Below are positions 27,574 to 37,715 of a stretch of DNA of 64,000 bases, one piece after another (positions within the stretch are counted from its first letter, which is position 1; each line of letters begins with the position of its first letter). The notes beneath the pieces are model-generated. The model was not told the DNA's origin and searched no databases. It was given only the letters and a program-made list of their open reading frames with translations. The stretch comes from Streptomyces tuirus. GTDB taxonomy: Bacteria; Actinomycetota; Actinomycetes; Streptomycetales; Streptomycetaceae. Where the stretch lies: assembly GCF_014701095.1 (NCBI RefSeq), contig NZ_AP023439.1, forward strand, positions 2,096,001 through 2,160,000, given 5' to 3'. A program made the position numbers and the translations under genes.

Positions 27574-28479
27574 ATGACGCACGCGATGCTGAAGGGGTCG
27601 AACGTCCCGCTGGAAGCCGCCACGGTGCGCGCCGTGCTGCGCTGGACGCCCGGGCAGGGGGTTCCGGACGTCGACGCCTCCGCGCTGCTCCTCGGCCCCG
27701 ACGGCCGTGTGCGCTCCGACGAGGACTTCGTCTTCTACAACCAGCCCCGGCACCCGGCCGGAAAGGTGTGGCGGCTCGGTAAGAAGCGGGTCGCCGAGGG
27801 CCTGACCGACACGATCCAGACAGAGCTCACCGGTGTCGAGTCCGAGGTCGGCCGGATTCTGCTCGTCGCATCGGCGGACGGCGTGACGTTCGACCGGGTA
27901 CAGGCCCTGCGCATCCTGCTGTACGACGCCGCGGACACCGGCGCGGAGGCGCTGGCGTACTTCGACGTCAAGCCGGAGACGGGCGAGGAGACCGCGCTGA
28001 TCTGCGGCGAGCTGTACCGGCGCGGGGAGGGCTGGAAGTTCCGGGCGCTCGGCGAGGGCTATTCGAACGGGCTGAAGGGGCTCGCGACCGACTTCGGCAT
28101 CTCGGTCGACGAGTCGGAGGCGCTGGAGGAGACGACCACGACGGTCCCCGCTCCTCCCACCACGAACACGCCCGCGCAGCCGACGACCGCCGGCCCCGCC
28201 CAGCAGTCCCCCGAGGTCTCCCTGCCGCTGCCCCCGGAGCAGCCGGCGGCGGCGCCCGCGCAGCCCGGCTACGGCTACCCCCAGCAGCCGCCGACGACGC
28301 AGCCGGCCTACGGCTACCCGCAGACCACCGGACGGCCCGCGTACGGCTACCCCCAGGCACCGGCCGCGGCGGGCGCCGTGGGGGCGCAGACCGGTTACGG
28401 CTATCCGCCTCCGGTCACGGCGGTCCCCGACCCCGACTTCCGGCTGCCCCCGCAGGGCCCGCAGTTCATCGGGCGCTAG
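27574..28479 (+). CDS. TerD-domain protein with YGYP-rich tail
   Basis: 301 aa from ATG 27574. Residues 1-180 are a TerD domain: [15 protein letters not shown] near residue 33 (Ca-binding Asp cluster), [12 protein letters not shown], and [23 protein letters not shown], matching the two TerD proteins in this window. The C-terminal ~115 residues are Pro/Gln/Thr-rich and contain four YGYP motifs, a low-complexity extension absent from TerD paralogues here. TTGTCG-N18-CAGGAT ends six bases before the ATG, suggesting a leaderless transcript. It is divergent from the HpcH-PRTase-HAD operon. TerD proteins bind Ca2+ and act in metal and stress tolerance; the tail may mediate assembly. Confidence 0.88.
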   Translation: MTHAMLKGSNVPLEAATVRAVLRWTPGQGVPDVDASALLLGPDGRVRSDEDFVFYNQPRHPAGKVWRLGKKRVAEGLTDTIQTELTGVESEVGRILLVASADGVTFDRVQALRILLYDAADTGAEALAYFDVKPETGEETALICGELYRRGEGWKFRALGEGYSNGLKGLATDFGISVDESEALEETTTTVPAPPTTNTPAQPTTAGPAQQSPEVSLPLPPEQPAAAPAQPGYGYPQQPPTTQPAYGYPQTTGRPAYGYPQAPAAAGAVGAQTGYGYPPPVTAVPDPDFRLPPQGPQFIGR

Positions 28480-28563
28480 GGCCCGTCGTCGGATCGGGTC
28501 GCGGATGCGGGGCCCGGCAACGCCTGCGCACGGCCGCGCAGCGGGTCGCACCGGGCCGCGCCG

Positions 28564-29298
28564 TCAGCGGTCGATCTTGCTCTTGTAGCCGCGCCCCCAC
28601 TGCAGCCCCCACCCGTACAACCGGTCGAGCTCGGCCTGGAAGCCGTAGACGAACTTCGCCTCGCGGCGGACGACGATCTCGTCCTTCACCTTCTCGATCA
28701 TGACGACGGCGCAGGAACGGGCCTGCGGCTGGCGTTCGTCGAGGTGGACCTCGATGCGGGGGCCGCTGCTCGGGTAGAGGGTGACGCTGGCGTGCGTGCG
28801 GTCGAAGGCGGGCGTCTGGTCGTAGATGTAGACGAAGACCAGCAGCCGCTTGATGCTGTCGCGGTGGTCGAGGTTGATGTACATCGTCTCGCCGGACCCG
28901 GAGCCGAACCGGTCGTCGCCGCTGAGCTTGACGTACGGCGCGGCGTTGGCGTCGCCGTAGTAGCCGCCGAGGGGCTGGACGACGCCCTTGCTGCCGTCCT
29001 GGAGTTCGTAGAGGCAGCCGAGGTCGAGGTCGACGTTGACCATGCTCTGGCTGTGGCCGACGACCTCGGGGGGCCTGAGTGCCCGGAAGGGATGGCGCAG
29101 CAGGCTCTCGCGCTGGGAGCCGCCGATGTCGGACGTGCGCATCCGCCAGCTGAGGTTGACGCGCAGATGACCGGAGGCCGCGCCCTGCTTGGTGAGTGAT
29201 ATCTGCGCCCGCCGCTTGGTCAGTTCGATCGCGTTGGTCGACGCGTCGCCCGAGTCGAACTGCACATCGCCGCGCCGGAGTCCGTCGAACAGTCCCAT
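28564..29298 (-). CDS. TerA/TerD-superfamily protein (tellurium resistance)
   Basis: 244 aa from ATG 29298 (GGGGGCGG upstream). It starts MGLFDGLRRGDVQFDSGD and continues with LTKRRAQISLTKQGAASGHLRVNLSWRM, then DLDLGCLYELQDGSKGVVQPLGG, YVKLSGDDRFGSGSGETMYINL, and YSGW-like ending RLYGWGLQWGRGYKSKIDR. The DLD/ELQDGSKG core and the DDRxGS segment are those of TerA-type relatives of TerD. It lies downstream of terC on the same strand, separated by a hairpin. It probably belongs to the membrane-linked Ter complex; no enzymatic activity is expected. Confidence 0.82.
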   Translation of the reverse strand: MGLFDGLRRGDVQFDSGDASTNAIELTKRRAQISLTKQGAASGHLRVNLSWRMRTSDIGGSQRESLLRHPFRALRPPEVVGHSQSMVNVDLDLGCLYELQDGSKGVVQPLGGYYGDANAAPYVKLSGDDRFGSGSGETMYINLDHRDSIKRLLVFVYIYDQTPAFDRTHASVTLYPSSGPRIEVHLDERQPQARSCAVVMIEKVKDEIVVRREAKFVYGFQAELDRLYGWGLQWGRGYKSKIDR

Positions 29299-29362
29299 TC
29301 CGCCCCCACGTTCACTTGGAGACCGCAGGTCATCGCCGTACCCGCGGCCCATGACGACCGAA

Positions 29363-29399
29363 CGGGGCGGCCGCCGAGGAGTCCTCGGTAACCGCCCCG
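29363..29399. terminator. Hairpin between terC and terA-like genes
   Basis: CGGGGCGG (29363-29370) pairs with CCGCCCCG (29392-29399) and CCGAGGA with TCCTCGG inside it, giving a two-segment stem. It could terminate or attenuate transcription leaving terC. Confidence 0.55.
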
Positions 29400-29427
29400 C
29401 TCAGAGCGTTCCTCACTGACAGGGGTG

Positions 29428-30573
29428 TCACACCCCGGACGAGACCTCAGTCTTCTCGTCCGAGCCGGCCTTTCCCTCGGCCGCCGCGATCGCCCTGTTG
29501 CGGCGCACGGAGGACCAGAAGGAGGCGGCGATCAGGACGACGCCGATGAGGCCGGTGATGATCTCGTTGATCTGGTACTGGATGGTGACGAGCAGCAGCA
29601 CGGCGAGGGCGCCGATGGCGTAGTGCGCGCCGTGCTCCAGGTAGACGTAGTCGTCGAGGGTGCCCTGGCGGACCAGGTAGACCGTCAGCGACCGGACGTA
29701 CATGGCGCCGATGCCGAGGCCGAGGGCCATCAGGACGATGTCGTTGGTGATGGCGAAGGCGCCGATCACGCCGTCGAAGGAGAAGGACGCGTCCAGGACC
29801 TCGAGGTAGAGGAACATGAAGAACGCGGCCTTGCCGGCCAGCGCGACGGCGGAACGGGGCTTGCCGGTGCGCTCGGCCTCTTCCTCGGCCTCGTGCTCGC
29901 GCTCCTCCTCCTCTTCGAGCTTGTCCTCGAAGTAGCCGGAGAGCCCGCCGACGATCATGTAGGTGATCAGACCGGCGATGCCGGCGAGCATGACCGTCTC
30001 CGCCTTGTCGACATGGGTGCCGCCGTGCTGGTGGGCGTGGGTGGCGACGGTCATCGACGCGATCAGCAGGACGATCAGCGCGATGCAGACCGACAGCATG
30101 TCGACCTTGCCGAGCTTGGCCAGCGGGCGCTCCAGCCAGCCGAGCCACTTGATGTCCCGGTCCTCGAAGATGAAGTCCAGGAAGATCATGAGCAGGAACA
30201 TGCCACCGAAGGCGGCGATCGACGGGTGGGCGTCGGTCACCAGCTGCTGGTAGCGGTCCTTGTCGTTCAGCGCGAGCTCGACGGCCTTGATCGGGCCCAG
30301 CTGGGCGCTGACCGCGACGATCACGACGGGGAAGATCAGTCGCATGCCGAAGACGGCGATCAGGATGCCGATCGTGAGGAAGATCTTCTGCCAGAAGGCA
30401 TTCATCTTCTTCAGGATCCCGGCGTTGACCACCGCGTTGTCGAAGGACAGCGAGATCTCGAGGACGGAGAGGATCGCGACGATGCCGAGCGCGGTCCACC
30501 CGCCGAACAGGACCGCCGCGACCAGGCCGAGCGCGGTGACCGCGAACGACCACCCGAAGGTTTTCAGAACCAC
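29428..30573 (-). CDS. terC: TerC-family membrane protein (DUF475 type)
   Basis: 381 aa from ATG 30573. At least seven hydrophobic helices are visible. The two TerC-family metal motifs are present: EISLSFDNAVVNAGIL near residue 39 and ASFSFDGVIGAFAITNDI near 263, each with the conserved acidic/Asn residues in a membrane helix. A highly acidic loop (KLEEEEEREHEAEEEAER) lies in the middle, and His-rich ATHAHQHGGTHVD could bind metal. TerC links the Ter proteins to the membrane and relatives handle Mn2+ during metalation of exported proteins. Unlike many terC/alx genes it has no recognisable yybP-ykoY leader here. Confidence 0.88.
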   Translation of the reverse strand: MVLKTFGWSFAVTALGLVAAVLFGGWTALGIVAILSVLEISLSFDNAVVNAGILKKMNAFWQKIFLTIGILIAVFGMRLIFPVVIVAVSAQLGPIKAVELALNDKDRYQQLVTDAHPSIAAFGGMFLLMIFLDFIFEDRDIKWLGWLERPLAKLGKVDMLSVCIALIVLLIASMTVATHAHQHGGTHVDKAETVMLAGIAGLITYMIVGGLSGYFEDKLEEEEEREHEAEEEAERTGKPRSAVALAGKAAFFMFLYLEVLDASFSFDGVIGAFAITNDIVLMALGLGIGAMYVRSLTVYLVRQGTLDDYVYLEHGAHYAIGALAVLLLVTIQYQINEIITGLIGVVLIAASFWSSVRRNRAIAAAEGKAGSDEKTEVSSGV

Positions 30574-30687
30574 TGGCTACCCAATCGTGTGTGTACGGGG
30601 CTCCCCCGCGCCGTACCCGGCTTTACGAACTTTTGAAGCCGAAGTCTAGTCGTCCCCCCTCAGCACCCCACTGGGCCCCGGATTTTG

Positions 30688-30705
30688 CTCATAACGCGTT
30701 ATGAG
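30688..30705. promoter_or_regulatory. 18-bp perfect palindrome at the terD stop
   Basis: CTCATAACGCGTTATGAG is an uninterrupted palindrome covering the stop codon of the terD ending at 30699, 115 bp before the terC start. It is AT-rich compared with its surroundings, as operators often are. A role in terC control is inference. Confidence 0.4.
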
Positions 30706-31274
30706 ACGTTGACCCCGAAGTCCAGCGCGATGCCCCGCAGCCCCGACGCGTACCCCTGTCCCACGGCCCTGAACTTCCACTCGCCCTGGTAGCGATAGAG
30801 CTCGCCGAAGATCATCGCGGTCTCCGTGGAGGCGTCCTCGCTGAGGTCGTAGCGGGCGAGCTCCTGGCCGTCGGCCTGGTTCACCACGCGGATGAAGGCG
30901 TTGCTGACCTGGCCGAACGTCTGGCCGCGCTCGTCGGCCAGGTGGATCGAGACGGGGAAGACGATCTTGTCGCACTGCGGCGGCACCTTGGGGAGGTCGA
31001 TCAGGAGCGACTCGTCGTCGCCGTCGCCCTCGCCGGTGAGGTTGTCACCGGTGTGCTCGACCGAGCCGTCCGGGCTCTTGAGCTGGTTGTAGAAGACGAA
31101 GAACTCGTCCCCGAGCACGCGCCCGCTGCTGCACATCAGGGCGCTGGCGTCGAGGTCGAAGGGCGCTCCGGTGGTGGAGCGCGCGTCCCAGCCGAGCCCG
31201 ACCATCACCTGAGTGAGGTTCGGCGCGGCCTTGGACAGGGAGACATTGCCCCCTTTGGCGAGCGTGACGCCCAT
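30699..31274 (-). CDS. terD: TerD-family Ca2+-binding stress protein
   Basis: 191 aa from ATG 31274. It shows the complete TerD pattern: [40 protein letters not shown] with the Ca-binding Asp cluster, [34 protein letters not shown], and the C-terminal [22 protein letters not shown]. The length equals the family norm. It is about 60% identical by eye to the TerD at 31412 and lies downstream of it in the same direction with a strong hairpin between, so a tandem duplication is likely. TerD proteins confer tolerance to tellurite and other stresses and are linked to Ca2+. Confidence 0.93.
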   Translation of the reverse strand: MGVTLAKGGNVSLSKAAPNLTQVMVGLGWDARSTTGAPFDLDASALMCSSGRVLGDEFFVFYNQLKSPDGSVEHTGDNLTGEGDGDDESLLIDLPKVPPQCDKIVFPVSIHLADERGQTFGQVSNAFIRVVNQADGQELARYDLSEDASTETAMIFGELYRYQGEWKFRAVGQGYASGLRGIALDFGVNVS

Positions 31275-31333
31275 GATGCTGTCCCTCCCCTTGGGGCCAC
31301 AGGCCCGGTGGTGTCACTGAGGTGGTCCTGCGC

Positions 31334-31368
31334 GTCCGGCGCCGCACGTAAACCGTGCGGCGCCGGAC
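31334..31368. terminator. Strong hairpin between the two terD genes
   Basis: GTCCGGCGCCGCACG (31334-31348) and its exact complement (31354-31368) enclose a 5-nt loop. In the minus direction it follows the terD ending at 31412 and may terminate or attenuate. Confidence 0.75.
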
Positions 31369-31411
31369 AAGAAGACCTTTCGTGCCCTGTCGCCAGGGCC
31401 CTCTCGGTGGT

Positions 31412-31987
31412 TCAGACGTTCACGCCGAAGTCCTGCGCGATGCCGCGCAGGCCCGAGGCATAGCCCTGGCCGATGGCGCGGAACTTCCACTCCGGGCCGT
31501 GCCGGTAGAGCTCACCGAAGACCATGGCGGTCTCGGTGGAGGCGTCCTCCGACAGGTCGTAGCGGGCGATCTCGGCGCCGCCGGCCTGGTTCACGACGCG
31601 GATGAAGGCGTTGCGGACCTGGCCGAAGGACTGCTGGCGGGTCTCGGCGTCGTAGATGGAGACCGGGAAGACGATCTTCTCGATCTCGGGCGGGACGGTC
31701 GCGAGATCGACCTTGATCTGCTCGTCGTCGCCCTCGCCCTCACCGGTGATGTTGTCACCGGTGTGCTCGACGGAGCCGTCCGGGCTCTTGAGGTTGTTGA
31801 AGAAGATGAAGTGCTGGTCGTTGCCGACCTTGCCGGAGTTGTTCAGCAGCAGCGCGCTGGCGTCCAGGTCGAAGTCCGTGCCGGTCGTGGTGCGGACGTC
31901 CCACCCCAGACCGATGATGACCGCGGTCAGGCCCGGCGCCTCCTTGCTCAGCGATACGTTGCCGCCCTTGCTGAGGCTGACTCCCAC
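31412..31987 (-). CDS. terD: TerD-family Ca2+-binding stress protein
   Basis: 191 aa from GTG 31987, which has GGAGG five bases upstream. Conserved blocks are [40 protein letters not shown] (Ca-binding Asp cluster), [33 protein letters not shown] and [22 protein letters not shown]. It is the first Ter gene on the minus strand, behind an ECF-like promoter at 32043-32070. It forms a tandem pair with the TerD at 30699, followed by terC and a terA-like gene. Family role: Ca2+-binding component of the tellurite/stress Ter complex. Confidence 0.93.
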   Translation of the reverse strand: MGVSLSKGGNVSLSKEAPGLTAVIIGLGWDVRTTTGTDFDLDASALLLNNSGKVGNDQHFIFFNNLKSPDGSVEHTGDNITGEGEGDDEQIKVDLATVPPEIEKIVFPVSIYDAETRQQSFGQVRNAFIRVVNQAGGAEIARYDLSEDASTETAMVFGELYRHGPEWKFRAIGQGYASGLRGIAQDFGVNV

Positions 31988-32042
31988 GAGTCCTCCATTG
32001 GTGTCCAGGGGCGGATGCCCCGTTGTGCTCGGATGTCGGATC

Positions 32043-32070
32043 AACGAGTCGATCCTAGTGACGGGTTCCC
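32043..32070 (-). promoter_or_regulatory. ECF-sigma-like promoter for the terD gene
   Basis: On the minus strand GGGAAC (32070-32065), an 18-bp spacer, then CGTT (32046-32043), followed about 55 nt later by the GTG at 31987. A TAGGAT at 32057-32052 is an alternative HrdB-type -10. The ECF-like layout is the same as before the HpcH-PRTase-HAD operon. Confidence 0.45.
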
Positions 32071-32133
32071 GCCCCTCGCAGGCCCTGGAGCCCAGATTTC
32101 GGCGGGTGTCGGGCGCATGCCGCCCGACCGGCG

Positions 32134-32592
32134 TCACAGGGAGTCGAGCGCCTTCACGTAGTCGTTCAGGTCGCGCGCGTCCGGCAGGCCGTTGACGACG
32201 GTCCACCGCACGACGCCCTCCTTGTCGATGACGAAGGTGCCGCGCACGGCGCAGCCCTTGTCCTCGTCGAAGACGCCGTAGGCGCGCGAGACGTTGCCGT
32301 GCGGCCAGAAGTCGGACAGCAGCGGGTACTCCAGGCCCTCCTGCTCGCCGAAGACGCGCAGGGTGTGGATGGAGTCGTTGGAGACGGCGAGCAGCTCGGT
32401 GTCGCGGTCGGAGAACTGCGGCAGGTTGTCGCGCAGCTCGCACAGCTCGCCGGTGCACACGCCGGTGAAGGCGAAGGGGTAGAAGAGCAGGACCACGTTC
32501 TTCCGGCCCCGGAAGTCGGACAGCCGCACGGCCCTGCCGTGGTTGTCCTTGAGCTCGAAGTCGGGGGCCTTCTCGCCGGCCTGGATCGCCAT
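32134..32592 (-). CDS. AhpE-type peroxiredoxin
   Basis: 152 aa from ATG 32592 (GAAGGGAC upstream). Thioredoxin-fold peroxiredoxin with [19 protein letters not shown]: the peroxidatic Cys46 is in the usual position after Thr, and Cys51 is nearby. The rest follows the AhpE pattern ([48 protein letters not shown]). It reduces hydrogen peroxide and peroxynitrite using mycothiol/mycoredoxin or thioredoxin in actinobacteria. It lies between the Ter cluster and a DUF3052 gene, on the same strand as both, and is probably part of an oxidative-stress neighbourhood. Confidence 0.92.
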   Translation of the reverse strand: MAIQAGEKAPDFELKDNHGRAVRLSDFRGRKNVVLLFYPFAFTGVCTGELCELRDNLPQFSDRDTELLAVSNDSIHTLRVFGEQEGLEYPLLSDFWPHGNVSRAYGVFDEDKGCAVRGTFVIDKEGVVRWTVVNGLPDARDLNDYVKALDSL

Positions 32593-32661
32593 CGCTGTGG
32601 GTGTCCCTTCGTGGGGCTTTTCGGGTGAGACCACCCTACGCAGACACCGGCGCAGGCCGAT

Positions 32662-32688
32662 GGGCGGGCCGACGACGCCGGCCCGCCC
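32662..32688 (-). terminator. Hairpin after DUF3052 gene
   Basis: GGGCGGGCC (32662-32670) pairs with GGCCCGCCC (32680-32688) around a 9-nt loop, just past the DUF3052 stop at 32698. Confidence 0.55.
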
Positions 32689-32697
32689 GCCGTACGA

Positions 32698-33135
32698 CTA
32701 GCGCTTGGACTTGGCGGCCTTCGGCGTCGCCAGCCGGCTGCCACTCCAGTCCTTGCCGACGCTGACGCTCTTGGACGCCGTCAGACCCGCCGTGGTGGCG
32801 GCTTCCGAGATGTCACTCGGCTCCACGTACCCCGAACGGCCGGTCTTCGGCGTGAGGAGCAGGATCGCGCCGCCCTCTTCGATGTACGTGGTGGCATCGA
32901 CCAGCGAGTCCGTCAGGTCGCCGTCGTCGTCACGGAACCACAGCACAACGGCATCGGCCACGTCGTCGTAGTCCTCGTCCACCAGGTCGGCCTCGATGAT
33001 GCCCTCGATGGCCTTGCGGAGCTCCTGGTCCACGTCGTCGTCGTAGCCGATCTCCTGGACCACCTGCCCGGGCTGGAACCCCAGCCTGGCGGCAGGGTTC
33101 GTCCGCTCCTCCGCGTGGTCCGCGGTCGCGCTCAC
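32698..33135 (-). CDS. DUF3052 family protein
   Basis: 145 aa from GTG 33135 with AGGAGG at the ideal distance. Starts MSATADHAEERTNPAARLGF, then GQVVQEIGYDDDVDQELRKAI, DADAVVLWFRDDDGDLTDSLVD-like acidic segment, and LLLTPKTGRSGYVEPSDISEAA. This acidic, soluble actinobacterial family (DUF3052) has no assigned function. The gene is divergent from aceE across a 417-bp spacer. In S. coelicolor the same gene neighbours aceE, to my recollection, so the arrangement is conserved. The C-terminus is basic (LATPKAAKSKR). Confidence 0.88.
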   Translation of the reverse strand: MSATADHAEERTNPAARLGFQPGQVVQEIGYDDDVDQELRKAIEGIIEADLVDEDYDDVADAVVLWFRDDDGDLTDSLVDATTYIEEGGAILLLTPKTGRSGYVEPSDISEAATTAGLTASKSVSVGKDWSGSRLATPKAAKSKR

Positions 33136-33552
33136 GGGTTGCCTCCTGATCATGTCTTGGGAATAACTCAGCCACGCGCGTGCGCGAAGCATTGGCCGTA
33201 GTCCACACGGGCGGGACGGATCGCGCAAGTACCCGGCCGTTCAGACCGCCGAAACGGTGACGATCCTGGCGGTGTCACCGCAACTTCAGGCACACCATCA
33301 TGGCCCGAGGTGACGCACACCACACCTTTCTGCCCTGTTTGGGCGTTTGGGAATCGTCCGTGGGTACGAGACTCGAAGGTATTCGCCCCATACGTCACGG
33401 AGTCGATCTCGCGTCTGGGTTACCGCTGGGTAGAGATGACGTTTCCCGGCCCCGAGGTGGACCATGGGAGCGGCGCGCCCCCCAGCGACGACGCCCCGGC
33501 GACGACAGCGAAACAGCGGCCCTCGCAGGCCCTCTGACAGGTAAGGAACAGC
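33136..33552. other. 417-bp intergenic region between DUF3052 and aceE
   Basis: No gene is apparent; short open frames here lack start signals or coding bias. It should hold the divergent promoters. A GGTGAC/GTCACC inverted repeat with a 12-bp gap occurs at 33256-33279. I could not pick confident -35/-10 hexamers for aceE. Confidence 0.6.
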
Positions 33553-36300
<2,748 letters not shown>

Positions 36301-36382
36301 CACGTCAAGCCCAGTCAAGGGGTGTGCGCATCACGGACACACCGTGAGCACACCACCCCTTCACATTTTCTACGATGCGGCC

Positions 36383-37120
36383 ATGCAGCAGCAGTCGGCC
36401 CAACTCCGTTGGGAACAGCACACACAACGGCCCCTCTTCGGCCTGGCCCTGGCCTTCGCCGTCGCCTACGCCGTGCCGATCGTCCATCCGGACGCGGACC
36501 GGGACATCGTCGAGTTGTGCACCGCGGTCGAGTGGGTGGTGTGGGGCGCGTTCGCCCTGGACTACGCCGTGCGGCTGGCGCTCGCGCCGCACCGGCCGGC
36601 GTTCGTACGGACGCACTGGCTCGACCTGTGCGCGGTGCTGCTGCCCATGCTCCAGCCGATGCGGCTGCTGCGGCTGGTGTCGACGCTGCTGCTCGTCGGC
36701 CAGCGGGCCCGGATGGCCTCGCAGATACGGCTGACGACCTATGTCGTCGGTGCCGTGATCGGGCTGCTGATGTTCGGGTCCCTGGCCGTGCTGTCGGTGG
36801 AGCGGGACTCGCCGGACGGGAACATCAGGACGCTGGGTGACGCGGTGTGGTGGTCCTTCACGACCATGACGACCGTGGGATACGGGGACCACGCTCCGAC
36901 CACCGGGCTGGGGCGGATGCTCGCGGTCGGGCTGATGCTCTCCGGGATCGCGCTGCTCGGTGTGGTGACGGCGAACATCGCGGCCTGGTTCATCGCCCGG
37001 TTCGAGAAGGACGACGTCGAGGAGCGGCGGCAGACCGAGGCGATACGGGAGCTGACGGAGGAGGTGCGGGCGCTGCGGGGGGAGCTGGCGGAGCTCAAGG
37101 GGACTCCGGTCGAGCCATGA
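36383..37120 (+). CDS. Potassium channel, two-helix/voltage-sensor-like
   Basis: 245 aa. The signature TTMTTVGYGDHAPTT near residue 165 is the K+ selectivity filter. Upstream are about four helices, including one Arg-rich segment (MRLLRLVSTLLLVGQRARM) like a voltage-sensor S4, so it may be a six-helix Kv-type channel. The C-terminus ends in a short Glu-rich coiled coil (AIRELTEEVRALRGELAEL) for tetramer assembly. ATG 36383 is preceded by TACGAT (36371-36376) at six bases and lacks a ribosome site, suggesting a leaderless transcript. It is followed by a hairpin terminator. Confidence 0.9.
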   Translation: MQQQSAQLRWEQHTQRPLFGLALAFAVAYAVPIVHPDADRDIVELCTAVEWVVWGAFALDYAVRLALAPHRPAFVRTHWLDLCAVLLPMLQPMRLLRLVSTLLLVGQRARMASQIRLTTYVVGAVIGLLMFGSLAVLSVERDSPDGNIRTLGDAVWWSFTTMTTVGYGDHAPTTGLGRMLAVGLMLSGIALLGVVTANIAAWFIARFEKDDVEERRQTEAIRELTEEVRALRGELAELKGTPVEP

Positions 37121-37152
37121 GAGGGCCCCCGGCCGGGCGGCCGGGGGCTCTT
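37121..37152. terminator. Terminator between the K+ channel and DUF4190-like genes
   Basis: GAGGGCCCCCGGCC and GGCCGGGGGCTC form a GC stem with one bulged G and a 4-nt loop, followed by TT, immediately after the channel stop. It serves the convergent genes. Confidence 0.75.
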
Positions 37153-37171
37153 CCCACACTCTTCACCCGGG

Positions 37172-37477
37172 TCAGAACATGCCGATGCCCGGTGTGGCCG
37201 CTCCGGACAGCCAGATGATGGCCAGGAGCGTGTCGATGGCGCCCAGGACCAGGGCGACGACGGCCGCGGTGGGCCGGGAGCCCGACCACGCGCGGCCCAT
37301 GGCGAGCCAGCCGCAGACCATCGCGGCGGGACCGAGCACGATCCCCAGCACGAAGAAGCCCGCGACGGCGCAGATGACTCCGATGAGTCCGAGCGTCGCG
37401 CGATCCGTCCCGGCCCGTGACCACGTCCGGCCACGTGAGCGGGGGTGCCTGCGCGTACCGTGTCCAAAGCTCGCCAT
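37172..37477 (-). CDS. Small membrane protein (DUF4190-like)
   Basis: 101 aa from ATG 37477, which sits six bases after GGGAG; the upstream codons (an ATG and a TTG) are too close to that site. A basic N-terminus (HGTRRHPRSRGRTWSR) is followed by two hydrophobic helices, LGLIGVICAVAGFFVLGIVL and AVVALVLGAIDTLLAIIWLSG, joined by a short GRAWSGSRP loop. This two-helix layout with GPAAMVCGWLAMGRA is that of DUF4190 proteins. Function unknown. It is convergent with the potassium-channel gene. Confidence 0.75.
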   Translation of the reverse strand: MASFGHGTRRHPRSRGRTWSRAGTDRATLGLIGVICAVAGFFVLGIVLGPAAMVCGWLAMGRAWSGSRPTAAVVALVLGAIDTLLAIIWLSGAATPGIGMF

Positions 37478-37715
37478 CATCAACTCCCGTAAACCCTCGA
37501 TCGGTTGGGGTTCTCTTCGGGTATGACATGACGGGTACCCCGTCGGTGCGCGTTATTCCCGCTGCCTGCGCGCCACCCCCCTCCGGCAGCGCGCCGCAGC
37601 GTCCACCCTCCATGCCCTGCGGAGGACTTGACCCACTGTGACCTGCGGCGCGTGCCGGAGGGGAGGGTTCGGCGGCCGCGTTCACCCTGATGAGGGAACG
37701 AACCGCCGGGAACCG

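Noticed and set aside
30574..30698. yybP-ykoY riboswitch before terC
   Set aside because: The GGGGAGTA and GAGACC blocks are absent.
33256..33279. GGTGAC/GTCACC as an aceE operator
   Set aside because: Six-bp arms with a 12-bp gap are expected by chance in GC-rich DNA; no promoter nearby was confirmed.
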